Source of the DNA: Microlunatus lacustris
GTDB taxonomy: Bacteria; Actinomycetota; Actinomycetes; Propionibacteriales; Propionibacteriaceae
DNA: 64,000 nucleotides
Assembly (NCBI GenBank): GCA_039527025.1
Contig: BAAAJN010000006.1
Location: 252,648-316,647, forward strand
Reading direction: 5' to 3'
Below the pieces are notes generated by a model. The model was not told the origin of the DNA and did not search any database. It saw only the letters and a list, made by a program, of their open reading frames with translations. The position numbers were made by a program, and so were the translations under genes. Positions 24,502 to 34,484 of the stretch are shown piece after piece; position 1 is the stretch's first letter, and the number at the start of each line of letters is the position of its first letter.

Positions 24502-25281
24502 ATGCAGGCCCCGCTGACCACCGACGTCCCCCAGGTCGAGACCCGGACCCTCACCGAGCACGAGATCGCCGGTTACCGCGAGGACGGCTTCGTCCACCTC
24601 CGTGGCGTGCTGGCACCCGCGGAGGTGGAGCGCTACCGGGCCGCCGCGGCCCGGGCGTACGACGAGCTCGCCTCCCTCGACGCGGACAACCAGATGTTCC
24701 GTCAGATCGTCCAGGTCTGGCACTCCGACCCGACTCTGCGCCAGCTGACCCTGCACCCGGGGTTGGCCGGTTACGCAGCCCAGCTCGCCGGGATGCCCGT
24801 CCGCCTCTGGCACGACCAGCTGTTGATCAAGAAGCCGCACAACGGGACGCCCACCGAGTTCCACCAGGACGCCCCGTACTGGCCGCACGCCGGCAGCCGT
24901 CATCAGCTGTCGGCCTGGGTGGCCCTGGTCGACGTCCCGGTGGAGCGCGGCTGCATGACCTTCATCCCCGGCAGCCACCGGCGTGACGACCTCCGTGCGG
25001 TCGACCTGACCGACGCCCACGACCTGTTCGACGCCGCCCCCGACCTCGCCTACGAGAAGCGGGTGACCGTCCCGCTGCGGGCCGGCGACTGCACCTTCCA
25101 CAACGGCTACCTGGCCCACACAGCCAACGCCAACGACACCGACGAGTTCCGCTTCGCCCTGGTCACCATCTACGTCGACGCCGAGACCCGCTACAGCGGG
25201 GCGCGGCACGTCTGCACCGACCCCCTCGGGCTCACCGTCGGCGAGGTGCTCCCCGACGAGGAGTTCCCCCGGTTCGGCTGA
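24502..25281 (+). CDS. Phytanoyl-CoA dioxygenase (PhyH) family protein
   Basis: A 259-residue Fe(II)/2-oxoglutarate dioxygenase. The metal triad is visible as H and D in TEFHQDAPYWPHAG near residue 120 and the distal H in FHNGYLAHTANAN near residue 200. The 2-oxoglutarate-binding Arg is likely in FRFALVTIYVD. GGGAG lies before the ATG. It is divergent from an AraC-type gene and convergent with the rhamnoside ABC permease gene. The same AraC/PhyH arrangement occurs again at 49775-51794. The substrate is unknown; members hydroxylate or halogenate diverse small molecules. Confidence 0.9.
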   Translation: MQAPLTTDVPQVETRTLTEHEIAGYREDGFVHLRGVLAPAEVERYRAAAARAYDELASLDADNQMFRQIVQVWHSDPTLRQLTLHPGLAGYAAQLAGMPVRLWHDQLLIKKPHNGTPTEFHQDAPYWPHAGSRHQLSAWVALVDVPVERGCMTFIPGSHRRDDLRAVDLTDAHDLFDAAPDLAYEKRVTVPLRAGDCTFHNGYLAHTANANDTDEFRFALVTIYVDAETRYSGARHVCTDPLGLTVGEVLPDEEFPRFG

Positions 25282-25294
25282 GCGGCAGCCCGCC

Positions 25295-26128
25295 TCAGCC
25301 CTTGACCGCGCCCGATGTCATCCCGGCCACGATCTGGCGGTTGAAGAAGATGTACATCACCAGCGGCGGGATGGTGATCAGCAAGATGTTGGTGAACAGC
25401 AGGTTCCACTGGTTCAGCGTCTGGCTCTGGAAGTTGTAGAGGGTCAGCTGCACGGTGACGTTCTCGTTGCCCGGCAGGAAGTACAGGGGCCCCTGGAAGT
25501 CGTTGAAGATGGCGACGGCCTGCACCACGATCACCGTGATCACCACCGGTTTGAGCAGCGGCAGGATGACCGAGAAGAACAGCCGCAACGGGCTGGCCCC
25601 GTCCACCGTGGCCGCCTCGTCGAGCTCGCGCGGGATGGAGGCGACGAAGGCACGGAAGAGCAGGACGCAGAACGACATCCCGAAGGCCACGTTGACCAGG
25701 ACCATGCCGGCCATCTGCTTGAACAGCCCGAGCTCCTGCAGCACCCAGATGGTGGGCACCACGGCCGGCGGGACGATCAGGCCGGCCATCACCATGGCGT
25801 TCACGAACGGGTTCCACCGCGACCGGCGCCGCTGCAGGACGTACCCGACCATGGCGGAGAGCACGACCATGATCGCGACGCTGGACACCGTCAGCGTGGT
25901 GCTGTTGATGAACGCCCGCAGCACGACGAACTGGCGGATCGTCATGACCGTCTGGATGTTCTCCCACAGCCGCCACTCGGTCGGCAGGCTGAAGTCGAAG
26001 TTCGCCGCCGCGGGCGCCGACTTGGCCGCGGTCAGGAAGATGAAGGCGAACGGCACCAGGAAGATGACCACCGAGGCCAGGACCGCGACGACACCGACCA
26101 CCCAGCCGATGACCTTCTGCCTCTTCAT
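25295..26128 (-). CDS. Sugar ABC transporter permease (MalG-type), probable rhamnose/rhamnoside importer
   Basis: A 277-residue inner-membrane subunit with six helices. The cytoplasmic EAA loop reads ELDEAATVDGASPLRLFFSVILPLLKPV near residue 185, the contact site for the ATPase. It ends QIVAGMTSGAVKG, typical of MalG-type permeases. Its ATG at 26128 overlaps the stop of the other permease gene (TGATG). With the MalF-type permease and the binding protein at 27196-28524 it forms a carbohydrate importer. No ATPase gene is present; actinobacteria commonly share one MsiK-type ATPase between such importers. Confidence 0.93.
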   Translation of the reverse strand: MKRQKVIGWVVGVVAVLASVVIFLVPFAFIFLTAAKSAPAAANFDFSLPTEWRLWENIQTVMTIRQFVVLRAFINSTTLTVSSVAIMVVLSAMVGYVLQRRRSRWNPFVNAMVMAGLIVPPAVVPTIWVLQELGLFKQMAGMVLVNVAFGMSFCVLLFRAFVASIPRELDEAATVDGASPLRLFFSVILPLLKPVVITVIVVQAVAIFNDFQGPLYFLPGNENVTVQLTLYNFQSQTLNQWNLLFTNILLITIPPLVMYIFFNRQIVAGMTSGAVKG

Positions 26129-27048
26129 CAGGCCTGCACCTCCCGCCGGCTGAGGATCCACTGGACGGGGAGCACGATGGCGGTGACGACCACGAACAAG
26201 ATCACGTTGCCCGCGGTGGACAGGCCGTAGTACCCCGCCTGGTAGTTCTTGTAGATCAGCGACCCGATCACGTCGCTGCTGAAGCCGGGGCCACCTCCGG
26301 TGGTGGCCCAGATCAGCTCGAACGAGCGCAGGCCCCCGATCAGCGACAGCAGGACCACCGTCGCGGTGGCCGGCATCACCAGGGGCAGCGTGATGGCCCA
26401 GAAGTTCTGCCAGGCCGAGGCGCCGTCGACCCGGGCGGCCTCGTAGTACTCCTGCGGGATCCCCACCAGGCCGGCGATGTAGATCAGCGTGGCGATGCCG
26501 ACGCCCTTCCAGATGTCGATCAGCGCGATGCTGTACAGCGCGAGCGACGGGTCGGTCAGCCAACCCGGACCGGTGATGCCGATGACCGCCAGGCTCTGGT
26601 TGATCAGGCCCTCGAAGGGGTCCATCAAGATCTTGAAGGTGATGCCGACACCGATGGTCGAGACCAGGACCGGGAAGAAGACGACCGAGCGGAGGTATCC
26701 CCGGGCCACGATCTGCGAGGTGAGCAGCAGGCCGAGCAGCAGGCCCAGCACCACCTTCGCCCCGGAGGTCACGAAGCCGTAGATGAAGGTGTTGACGAAG
26801 CCCCGGATGAGGAAGGGTTCGTCGAAGAACTGGCGGAAGTTGTCCAGCCCGATGAACTCGGTGTCGAACAGGGTCCACCGGGTCAGGGAGAAGTAGAACG
26901 ACGCGAAGGTGGGGACGGCGAACAGGACGAGGAACACCACGGCGGCAGGTAGGTAGAACCACAGCGGGTACGCGCTGTGCCGCTTCCGAGGTGCTGGGGG
27001 CGGCGTGGCCTCCGTGCTGGGCGCGGACGCGGTGGTGATTGACGCCAT
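26128..27048 (-). CDS. Sugar ABC transporter permease (MalF-type), probable rhamnose/rhamnoside importer
   Basis: A 306-residue permease with six helices. The EAA loop is EYYEAARVDGASAWQNFWAITLPLV near residue 205. The N-terminus is a polar 30-residue tail before YPLWFYLPAAVVFLVLF. The ATG at 27048 with GGAG five bases upstream is preferred to an in-frame TTG six codons earlier. It is separated from the binding-protein gene by 147 bases that hold a strong stem-loop. Confidence 0.93.
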   Translation of the reverse strand: MASITTASAPSTEATPPPAPRKRHSAYPLWFYLPAAVVFLVLFAVPTFASFYFSLTRWTLFDTEFIGLDNFRQFFDEPFLIRGFVNTFIYGFVTSGAKVVLGLLLGLLLTSQIVARGYLRSVVFFPVLVSTIGVGITFKILMDPFEGLINQSLAVIGITGPGWLTDPSLALYSIALIDIWKGVGIATLIYIAGLVGIPQEYYEAARVDGASAWQNFWAITLPLVMPATATVVLLSLIGGLRSFELIWATTGGGPGFSSDVIGSLIYKNYQAGYYGLSTAGNVILFVVVTAIVLPVQWILSRREVQA

Positions 27049-27161
27049 GTGGTCTCCGTCGGTCAAGAGGTGGGACGCGCACCGCGGCTTGACGCCCGGT
27101 CGAGGAGTGGTCCCGGCAGCGGGCGACCGGCGACCAGCCGGGCGCCCGCTCTCCGGGACGT

Positions 27162-27187
27162 CGGTGACGAGCGACCGCTCGTCACCG
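27162..27187 (-). terminator. Stem-loop between binding-protein and permease genes
   Basis: CGGTGACGAGC (27162-27172) and GCTCGTCACCG (27177-27187) form a perfect 11-bp stem with a GACC tetraloop, placed nine bases after the binding-protein stop codon. In sugar ABC operons such a hairpin lets the binding protein be made in excess over the permeases by partial termination or by protecting the upstream mRNA. Confidence 0.7.
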
Positions 27188-27195
27188 GGACTGGG

Positions 27196-28524
27196 TCACC
27201 AGCCGTCGAGACCCAGCTGCTGGGCCTGCTTCTTCACGTCCTCGTCGTAGAGGTCGGCGCCCTGCTCACCGGTCTTGATCTTGGTGCCGACCTCCACGGT
27301 GATCTGGGAGAGGTTCGGCCCCTTGATCGGGGACAGGAACTCCAGCGCCGGGGCCGACTTCCCGCCGTCGATGTACTCCTGCACCTCGGTCACCATCGGC
27401 GGCACGTCCGCAGGGGTCTGGCAGTTGGTGGTGGAGAAGGGCCCGCTGACGGTGTTCACCTCGGTCTGGATGGTGCAGCCGTCCGGAGAGTTGATGAAGG
27501 CCACGAGCTTCTTGGCCGCCTCCAGCTCGGCGCCCTCGCTCGTCTTGGGGATGTAGACCGCGTTGGGCAGCCAGATGGTGAGCCGGGTGTCCTCCGCCTT
27601 CTGCGCCGGCATCGCGAAGACGCCGACGTCGTCCAGGTTCTCCTCGAAGTTCTGGCTGATCACCGAGAGGGCGCTGGTGAGCATGGGGTAGTGCGCGGCC
27701 GTCCCGGTGGCCACCGCCTTGACCCCGTCGTCGTAGAGCGCGGAGGCGAAGTTCTTGTTGTACCAGTTCTTCCCCGCCACCTCCTCCTGGTTGAGGAAGC
27801 TCTGCAGGGCGGGCTGCGTCGAGTAGTTGCGCTGGTTGGCCGTGTACTGCTCCGGCCACTCCGGGTCCTGCGCCGACACGTTCGCGAAATCGGCGAGGAC
27901 GAACAGCTGGGCGGTCCAGGTGTCGCCGAAGGTCTGCTGGATCGGGTCGACCTCGCCGTCGGCCTTGATCTTCTCGTTGTTGGCCAGGAACTCCGCCCAG
28001 GTGGTGGGGATCTCCAGCCCGAGCCGCTCGTAGACCACCTTGTTGTAGAGCACTCCACCAGCCTGGGTCGTTCCGGTCGGCGCGCCGTAGGTGCCGTTCG
28101 GGGTGCTGACCACCTTCGTGAAGTCCTCGGACAGCGTCGAGACCCACGGCTCGTCGGTCAACGGCACCAGGTTCTGGTCGGGGTTGATGGCCTGGAACAA
28201 CGATCCGGAGTTGTAGGTGAAGACGTCGGCCATCTCGCCGGTGGCCAGCTTGGTCTTGACCAGGTTGTCCCCCTCGGTCCCCCCGGGCTGGGTGTCCATG
28301 GTGACCTTGATGTCCGGGTTCTGCTCCGAGAACTTCTGGATGAGGGCCTCGACGAAGGTGGGACCCGAGCCGCCCTCCTGGGTCAGGAAGGTGATCTCGG
28401 TCTGGCCCCCGGTGGAGCCGGTGTCACCGCCGATCTCGCCGACGGAACAGCCGGTGAGCGCGAGCGACAGAACGGCGACCGAGCTCACCGCGAGGGTGAC
28501 GACGCGCCGACGGTATGCGGACAC
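27196..28524 (-). CDS. Extracellular sugar-binding lipoprotein of an ABC importer (family 1)
   Basis: A 442-residue solute-binding protein. The signal peptide MSAYRRRVVTLAVSSVAVL ends in a lipobox LTGC with the cysteine at residue 26. A Gly/Ser/Thr linker follows before TEITFLTQEGGSGPTFVEAL. The sugar-binding lobes carry PNAVYIPKTSEGAELEAAKKLVAFI. The GTG at 28524 has a very strong AAGGAGG. A LacI-type palindrome (TGAAACGATTCA, 28573-28584) lies 50 bases upstream and recurs at the GH78 and rhaI promoters, so the ligand is probably rhamnose or a rhamnoside; that substrate is inference. Confidence 0.92.
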   Translation of the reverse strand: MSAYRRRVVTLAVSSVAVLSLALTGCSVGEIGGDTGSTGGQTEITFLTQEGGSGPTFVEALIQKFSEQNPDIKVTMDTQPGGTEGDNLVKTKLATGEMADVFTYNSGSLFQAINPDQNLVPLTDEPWVSTLSEDFTKVVSTPNGTYGAPTGTTQAGGVLYNKVVYERLGLEIPTTWAEFLANNEKIKADGEVDPIQQTFGDTWTAQLFVLADFANVSAQDPEWPEQYTANQRNYSTQPALQSFLNQEEVAGKNWYNKNFASALYDDGVKAVATGTAAHYPMLTSALSVISQNFEENLDDVGVFAMPAQKAEDTRLTIWLPNAVYIPKTSEGAELEAAKKLVAFINSPDGCTIQTEVNTVSGPFSTTNCQTPADVPPMVTEVQEYIDGGKSAPALEFLSPIKGPNLSQITVEVGTKIKTGEQGADLYDEDVKKQAQQLGLDGW

Positions 28525-28572
28525 TCCTTACCTCCTTGTAAGTGACGTGGACGGACGAGCGGACAGCAACCT

Positions 28573-28584
28573 TGAAACGATTCA
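28573..28584. promoter_or_regulatory. LacI-type operator, ABC importer promoter
   Basis: TGAAACGATTCA, a near-perfect palindrome centred on CG (TGAAw-CG-wTTCA), the form recognised by LacI-family repressors. It lies 49 bases before the binding-protein start. Two related sites occur at 31041-31052 and 31152-31163, and a LacI gene is at 36037. Confidence 0.75.
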
Positions 28585-28724
28585 GCAACTGGGCCCAGGA
28601 TAGGGACCGCCGCGGTGGGCCGTCAAGGGACAAACCGGAAACTTCTACCCAGCGACTCGAGTGGTGAAACGGTCGAGACCCGGGCCCCTCGGCCGGGCGC
28701 GGACGAGGGGCTCGGGGCCGTCGC

Positions 28725-30998
<2,274 letters not shown>

Positions 30999-31040
30999 GA
31001 CACTCCTGAGGGTCGGGTGGAGCGGCCCGGGCGGCCGCGA

Positions 31041-31052
31041 TGAAACGATCTA
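31041..31052. promoter_or_regulatory. LacI-type operator, GH78 promoter side
   Basis: TGAAACGATCTA: the left half-site TGAAACG is identical to the other two copies and the right half is degenerate. It lies in the GH78-rhaI divergent intergenic region, 43 bases before the GH78 start. Confidence 0.65.
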
Positions 31053-31151
31053 GAGGGAGGCAACCACCCGCCGCGCACGGTTGTCAACGGCCGCGCTCCC
31101 ACGACCCGCCGTTGCGTGCTGCACGAGGCAGCGTTAGCATGCTGCCCGACT

Positions 31152-31163
31152 TGAAACGTCTCA
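31152..31163. promoter_or_regulatory. LacI-type operator, rhaI promoter side
   Basis: TGAAACGTCTCA, preceded by T as in the copy at 28573. It ends 14 bases before the GTG start of rhaI and directly abuts its ribosome binding site, so binding would block transcription or initiation. It argues against the in-frame ATG at 31139, which lies upstream of the operator. Confidence 0.7.
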
Positions 31164-31177
31164 CTGAGGAGGATGCC

Positions 31178-32344
31178 GTGGTGGCCTTCGCCGACATCGC
31201 CGACCAGCTGGCCGGCCAGGCCATCGAGCTGCCCTCCTGGGCCTTCGGCAACTCCGGTACCCGTTTCCGGGTGTTCGGCACACCGGGCACCCCCCGCACG
31301 GTGCAGGAGAAGATCGCCGACGCGGCCAAGGTGCACGAGCTGACGGGCCTGGCCCCGAAGGTGGCGCTGCACATCCCCTGGGACCAGGTCGACGACTACG
31401 CGGCCCTCCGGAGCTCCGCTGGCGACCACGGGCTGCAGCTGGGGACGATCAACTCCAACACGTTCCAGGACGACCTCTACAAGTTCGGCAGCCTCACCCA
31501 CAGCGACGAGGCCGTCCGCCGCAAGGCTGTCGAGCACCACTACGAGTGCATCGAGATCATGCACCAGACGGGGTCGCAGGACCTCAAGATCTGGCTGGCC
31601 GACGGCACCAACTACCCGGGTCAGGGCGACATCCGCGGCCGCCAGGACCGGCTGGCCGAGAGCCTGGCCGCGATCTACGACCGGCTCGGACCCGAGCAGC
31701 GGCTGGTGCTGGAGTACAAGTTCTTCGAGCCGGCGTTCTACCACACCGACGTCCCCGACTGGGGCACCTCCTACGCCCAGGTGAGCGCGCTCGGCGACCG
31801 GGCGATGGTCTGCCTGGACACCGGCCACCACGCCCCCGGCACCAACATCGAGTTCATCGTCGCCCAGCTGCTGCGGCTGGGCAAGCTCGGCTCCTTCGAC
31901 TTCAACTCCCGGTTCTACGCCGACGACGACCTGATCGTGGGCGCCGCCGACCCGTTCCAGCTGTTCCGGATCCTCTACGAGGTGGTCCGCGGCGGCGGCT
32001 TCGGCCCGGACTCCCCGGTCGCCTTCATGCTCGACCAGTGCCACAACGTCGAGGACAAGATCCCCGGTCAGATCCGGTCGGTGCTCAACGTGCAGGAGAT
32101 GACCGCGCGCGCCCTGCTGGTGGACGCGGTCGCGCTGCGGGAGGCGCAGGAGGCGCACGACGTGCTGGGCGCGAACGGCATCCTGATGGACGCGTTCTAC
32201 ACCGACGTGCGGCCCGACCTCGCCGCCTGGCGGGAGGGCCGGGGCCTGCCCGCCGACCCCCTGCGGGCCTACGCCGAGTCCGGCCACCAGCAGCGGCTCG
32301 CCGCCGAACGCGTGGGCGGCGCCCAGTCCGGCTGGGGAGCGTAG
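31178..32344 (+). CDS. rhaI: L-rhamnose isomerase
   Basis: A 388-residue metal-dependent TIM-barrel isomerase converting L-rhamnose to L-rhamnulose. The opening GQAIELPSWAFGNSGTRFRVF and HIPWDQVDDY match the RhaI (Pseudomonas stutzeri-type) family. The metal site is visible as E in LEYKFFEPAFYHTD, D/H in CLDTGHHAPGTN and D in FDFNSRFYADDDL. The GTG at 31178 is chosen because AGGAGG lies just upstream and a LacI-type operator occupies the sequence before it. It precedes the aldolase gene by 100 bases; rhaI, the aldolase gene and rhaB form one rightward operon. Confidence 0.95.
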   Translation: MVAFADIADQLAGQAIELPSWAFGNSGTRFRVFGTPGTPRTVQEKIADAAKVHELTGLAPKVALHIPWDQVDDYAALRSSAGDHGLQLGTINSNTFQDDLYKFGSLTHSDEAVRRKAVEHHYECIEIMHQTGSQDLKIWLADGTNYPGQGDIRGRQDRLAESLAAIYDRLGPEQRLVLEYKFFEPAFYHTDVPDWGTSYAQVSALGDRAMVCLDTGHHAPGTNIEFIVAQLLRLGKLGSFDFNSRFYADDDLIVGAADPFQLFRILYEVVRGGGFGPDSPVAFMLDQCHNVEDKIPGQIRSVLNVQEMTARALLVDAVALREAQEAHDVLGANGILMDAFYTDVRPDLAAWREGRGLPADPLRAYAESGHQQRLAAERVGGAQSGWGA

Positions 32345-32444
32345 TTTCTCCCCTCGCTCCGCTCGGGCGCGGAGGTCGCCCAGACCCGGCTCCTTCGTCG
32401 TCGTGACCTCCGGCCCTCCCGCACCCACCACTAGGAGCTCTCTC

Positions 32445-34484
32445 ATGGCCACCAACCCCACCGTTGCTGACCTGATCGGCCGCTCGAACCGGCTCGGCGC
32501 CGACCCGGAGAACACGAACTACGCCGGCGGGAACACCTCGGCGAAGGGCGCCGAGACCGACCCCGTGACGGGGGAGGCTGTGGAGCTGCTCTGGGTGAAG
32601 GGCTCCGGCGGTGACCTCGGCACGCTGACGGAGAAGGGCCTGGCCGTGCTCAGGCTGGACCGGGTGAGGGCGCTGGGCCAGATCTACCCCGGGGTCGAGC
32701 GCGAGGACGAGATGGTCGCCGCCTTCGACTACTGCCTGCACGGCAAGGGGGGTGCGGCGCCCAGCATCGACACCGCGATGCACGCTCTGGTGGACGCCGC
32801 CCACGTCGACCACCTGCACCCCGACGCCGGGATCGCGCTGGCCACCGCCGCCGACGGCGAGGCCCTCACCGCGAAGATCTTCGGCGACACGGTCGTCTGG
32901 GTGCCCTGGCGGCGTCCCGGCTTCCAGCTGGGCCTGGACATCGCCGCGATCACGACGGCCAACCCCGACGCCATCGGCTGCATCCTCGGCGGGCACGGGA
33001 TCACCGCCTGGGGGGCCACCTCGGAGGAGTCCGAGCAGCGCAGCCGGCAGATCATCGAGACCGCCGCCGCCTGGATCGCCGAGCACAGCCGGCCCGAGCC
33101 GTTCGGCCCCCCGTTGCCCGGCTACGCCGCGCTGCCCGAGGCGGAGCGGCGGGCCAAGGCCGCGGCGCTGGCTCCCACGCTGCGCTCGATCGCCTCCCAC
33201 GACAAGCCCGTCGTCGGGCACTTCACCGACGCCGAGGTCGTCCTGGACTTCCTCGCCGCCTCCGAGCACCCCCGGCTCGCCGCACTCGGCACCTCCTGCC
33301 CCGACCACTTCCTGCGCACCAAGGTCAAGCCCCTGGTCCTGGACCTGCCCGCCGACGCCCCCGTCGAGCAGGCGCTCGCGCGGCTGCAGGAGCTGCACGC
33401 GGCCTACCGCGAGGACTACCAGGCCTACTACGACCGGCACGCGACGCCGGACTCCCCCGCCCTCCGCGGTGCCGACCCGAGCATCGTCCTGGTGCCCGGC
33501 GTCGGGATGTTCTCCTACGGTCGTGACGCCCAGACCGCCCGGGTGGCCGGGGAGTTCTACGTCAACGCCATCAACGTCATGCGCGGTGCCGAGGGGATCT
33601 CCCGCTACGCGCCCATCGACGAGGCGGAGAAGTTCCGGATCGAGTACTGGGCGCTGGAGGAGGCCAAGCTGGCGCGGATGCCCGCTCCGAAGCCGCTGGC
33701 CACCCGCATCGCCCTGGTCACCGGCGCCGCGTCCGGGATCGGCAAGGCCATCGCCACCCGGCTCGCCGCCGAGGGCGCCTGCGTCGTCATCGCCGACCTC
33801 GACGCCGAGAAGGCGCGGGCGGCCGCCGCGGAGATCGGTACGACGGACGTGGCCGTCGGCGTCGCGGCCGACGTCACCGACGAGGCTGCGGTCCAGGCCG
33901 CCGTCGATGCCTGCCTGCTGGCCTTCGGCGGGCTCGACCTGGTGGTCAACAACGCCGGGCTGTCGCTGTCGAAGTCGCTGCTGGACACCACCGTCGCCGA
34001 CTGGGAGCTCCAGCACGCGGTGATGGCCAAGGGCTCGTTCCTCGTCGCCCGGGCCGCGGCCAAGGTGCTGATCGAGCAGGGGCTGGGCGGCGACGTCGTC
34101 TACATCTCCTCCAAGAACTCGGTCTTCGCCGGCCCCAACAACATCGCCTACTCCGCCACCAAGGCCGACCAGGCCCACCAGGTCCGTCTGCTCGCCGCCG
34201 AGCTGGGCGAGCACGGCGTCAAGGTCAACGGCATCAACCCCGACGGGGTGGTCCGGGGCTCCGGCATCTTCGCCGGCGGTTGGGGCGCCAAGCGGGCCGC
34301 CGTGTACGGGGTGCCGGAGTCCGAACTCGGCGCGTACTACGCCCAGCGCACCCTGCTGAAGCGGGAGGTGCTCCCCGAGCACGTGGCCAACGCGGTGTTC
34401 GTGCTCTGCTCGGCCGACCTCAGCCACACCACCGGTCTGCACGTCCCGGTCGACGCCGGCGTCGCCGCCGCCTTCCTCCGGTGA
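32445..34484 (+). CDS. rhaEW: Bifunctional rhamnulose-1-phosphate aldolase / L-lactaldehyde dehydrogenase
   Basis: A 679-residue two-domain enzyme. Residues 1-420 form a class II aldolase (NTNYAGGNTSAKG at the phosphate site, DAAHVDHLHPDAGIAL and GGHGITAWG with metal histidines). Residues about 425-679 form a short-chain dehydrogenase with TGAASGIGKAIA, NNAG, and a catalytic SSKN...YSATK set. The aldolase splits rhamnulose 1-phosphate to DHAP and L-lactaldehyde, and the dehydrogenase oxidises the lactaldehyde to L-lactate, which the nearby lutABC could consume. ATG 32445 has AGGAG eight bases upstream. Its stop overlaps the rhaB start (GTGA). Confidence 0.95.
   Translation: MATNPTVADLIGRSNRLGADPENTNYAGGNTSAKGAETDPVTGEAVELLWVKGSGGDLGTLTEKGLAVLRLDRVRALGQIYPGVEREDEMVAAFDYCLHGKGGAAPSIDTAMHALVDAAHVDHLHPDAGIALATAADGEALTAKIFGDTVVWVPWRRPGFQLGLDIAAITTANPDAIGCILGGHGITAWGATSEESEQRSRQIIETAAAWIAEHSRPEPFGPPLPGYAALPEAERRAKAAALAPTLRSIASHDKPVVGHFTDAEVVLDFLAASEHPRLAALGTSCPDHFLRTKVKPLVLDLPADAPVEQALARLQELHAAYREDYQAYYDRHATPDSPALRGADPSIVLVPGVGMFSYGRDAQTARVAGEFYVNAINVMRGAEGISRYAPIDEAEKFRIEYWALEEAKLARMPAPKPLATRIALVTGAASGIGKAIATRLAAEGACVVIADLDAEKARAAAAEIGTTDVAVGVAADVTDEAAVQAAVDACLLAFGGLDLVVNNAGLSLSKSLLDTTVADWELQHAVMAKGSFLVARAAAKVLIEQGLGGDVVYISSKNSVFAGPNNIAYSATKADQAHQVRLLAAELGEHGVKVNGINPDGVVRGSGIFAGGWGAKRAAVYGVPESELGAYYAQRTLLKREVLPEHVANAVFVLCSADLSHTTGLHVPVDAGVAAAFLR

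Noticed and set aside
32345..32444. Attenuator or riboswitch between rhaI and the aldolase gene.
   Set aside because: GGAGGTC and GACCTCC can pair, but the arms are 7 bp around a 26-base loop with no conserved riboswitch core, so the evidence is too weak.
32085..34442. A 785-codon minus-strand open frame opposite the rhamnulose-phosphate aldolase/dehydrogenase gene.
   Set aside because: No domain, biased composition, and it lies fully antisense to a gene with catalytic motifs in both domains.
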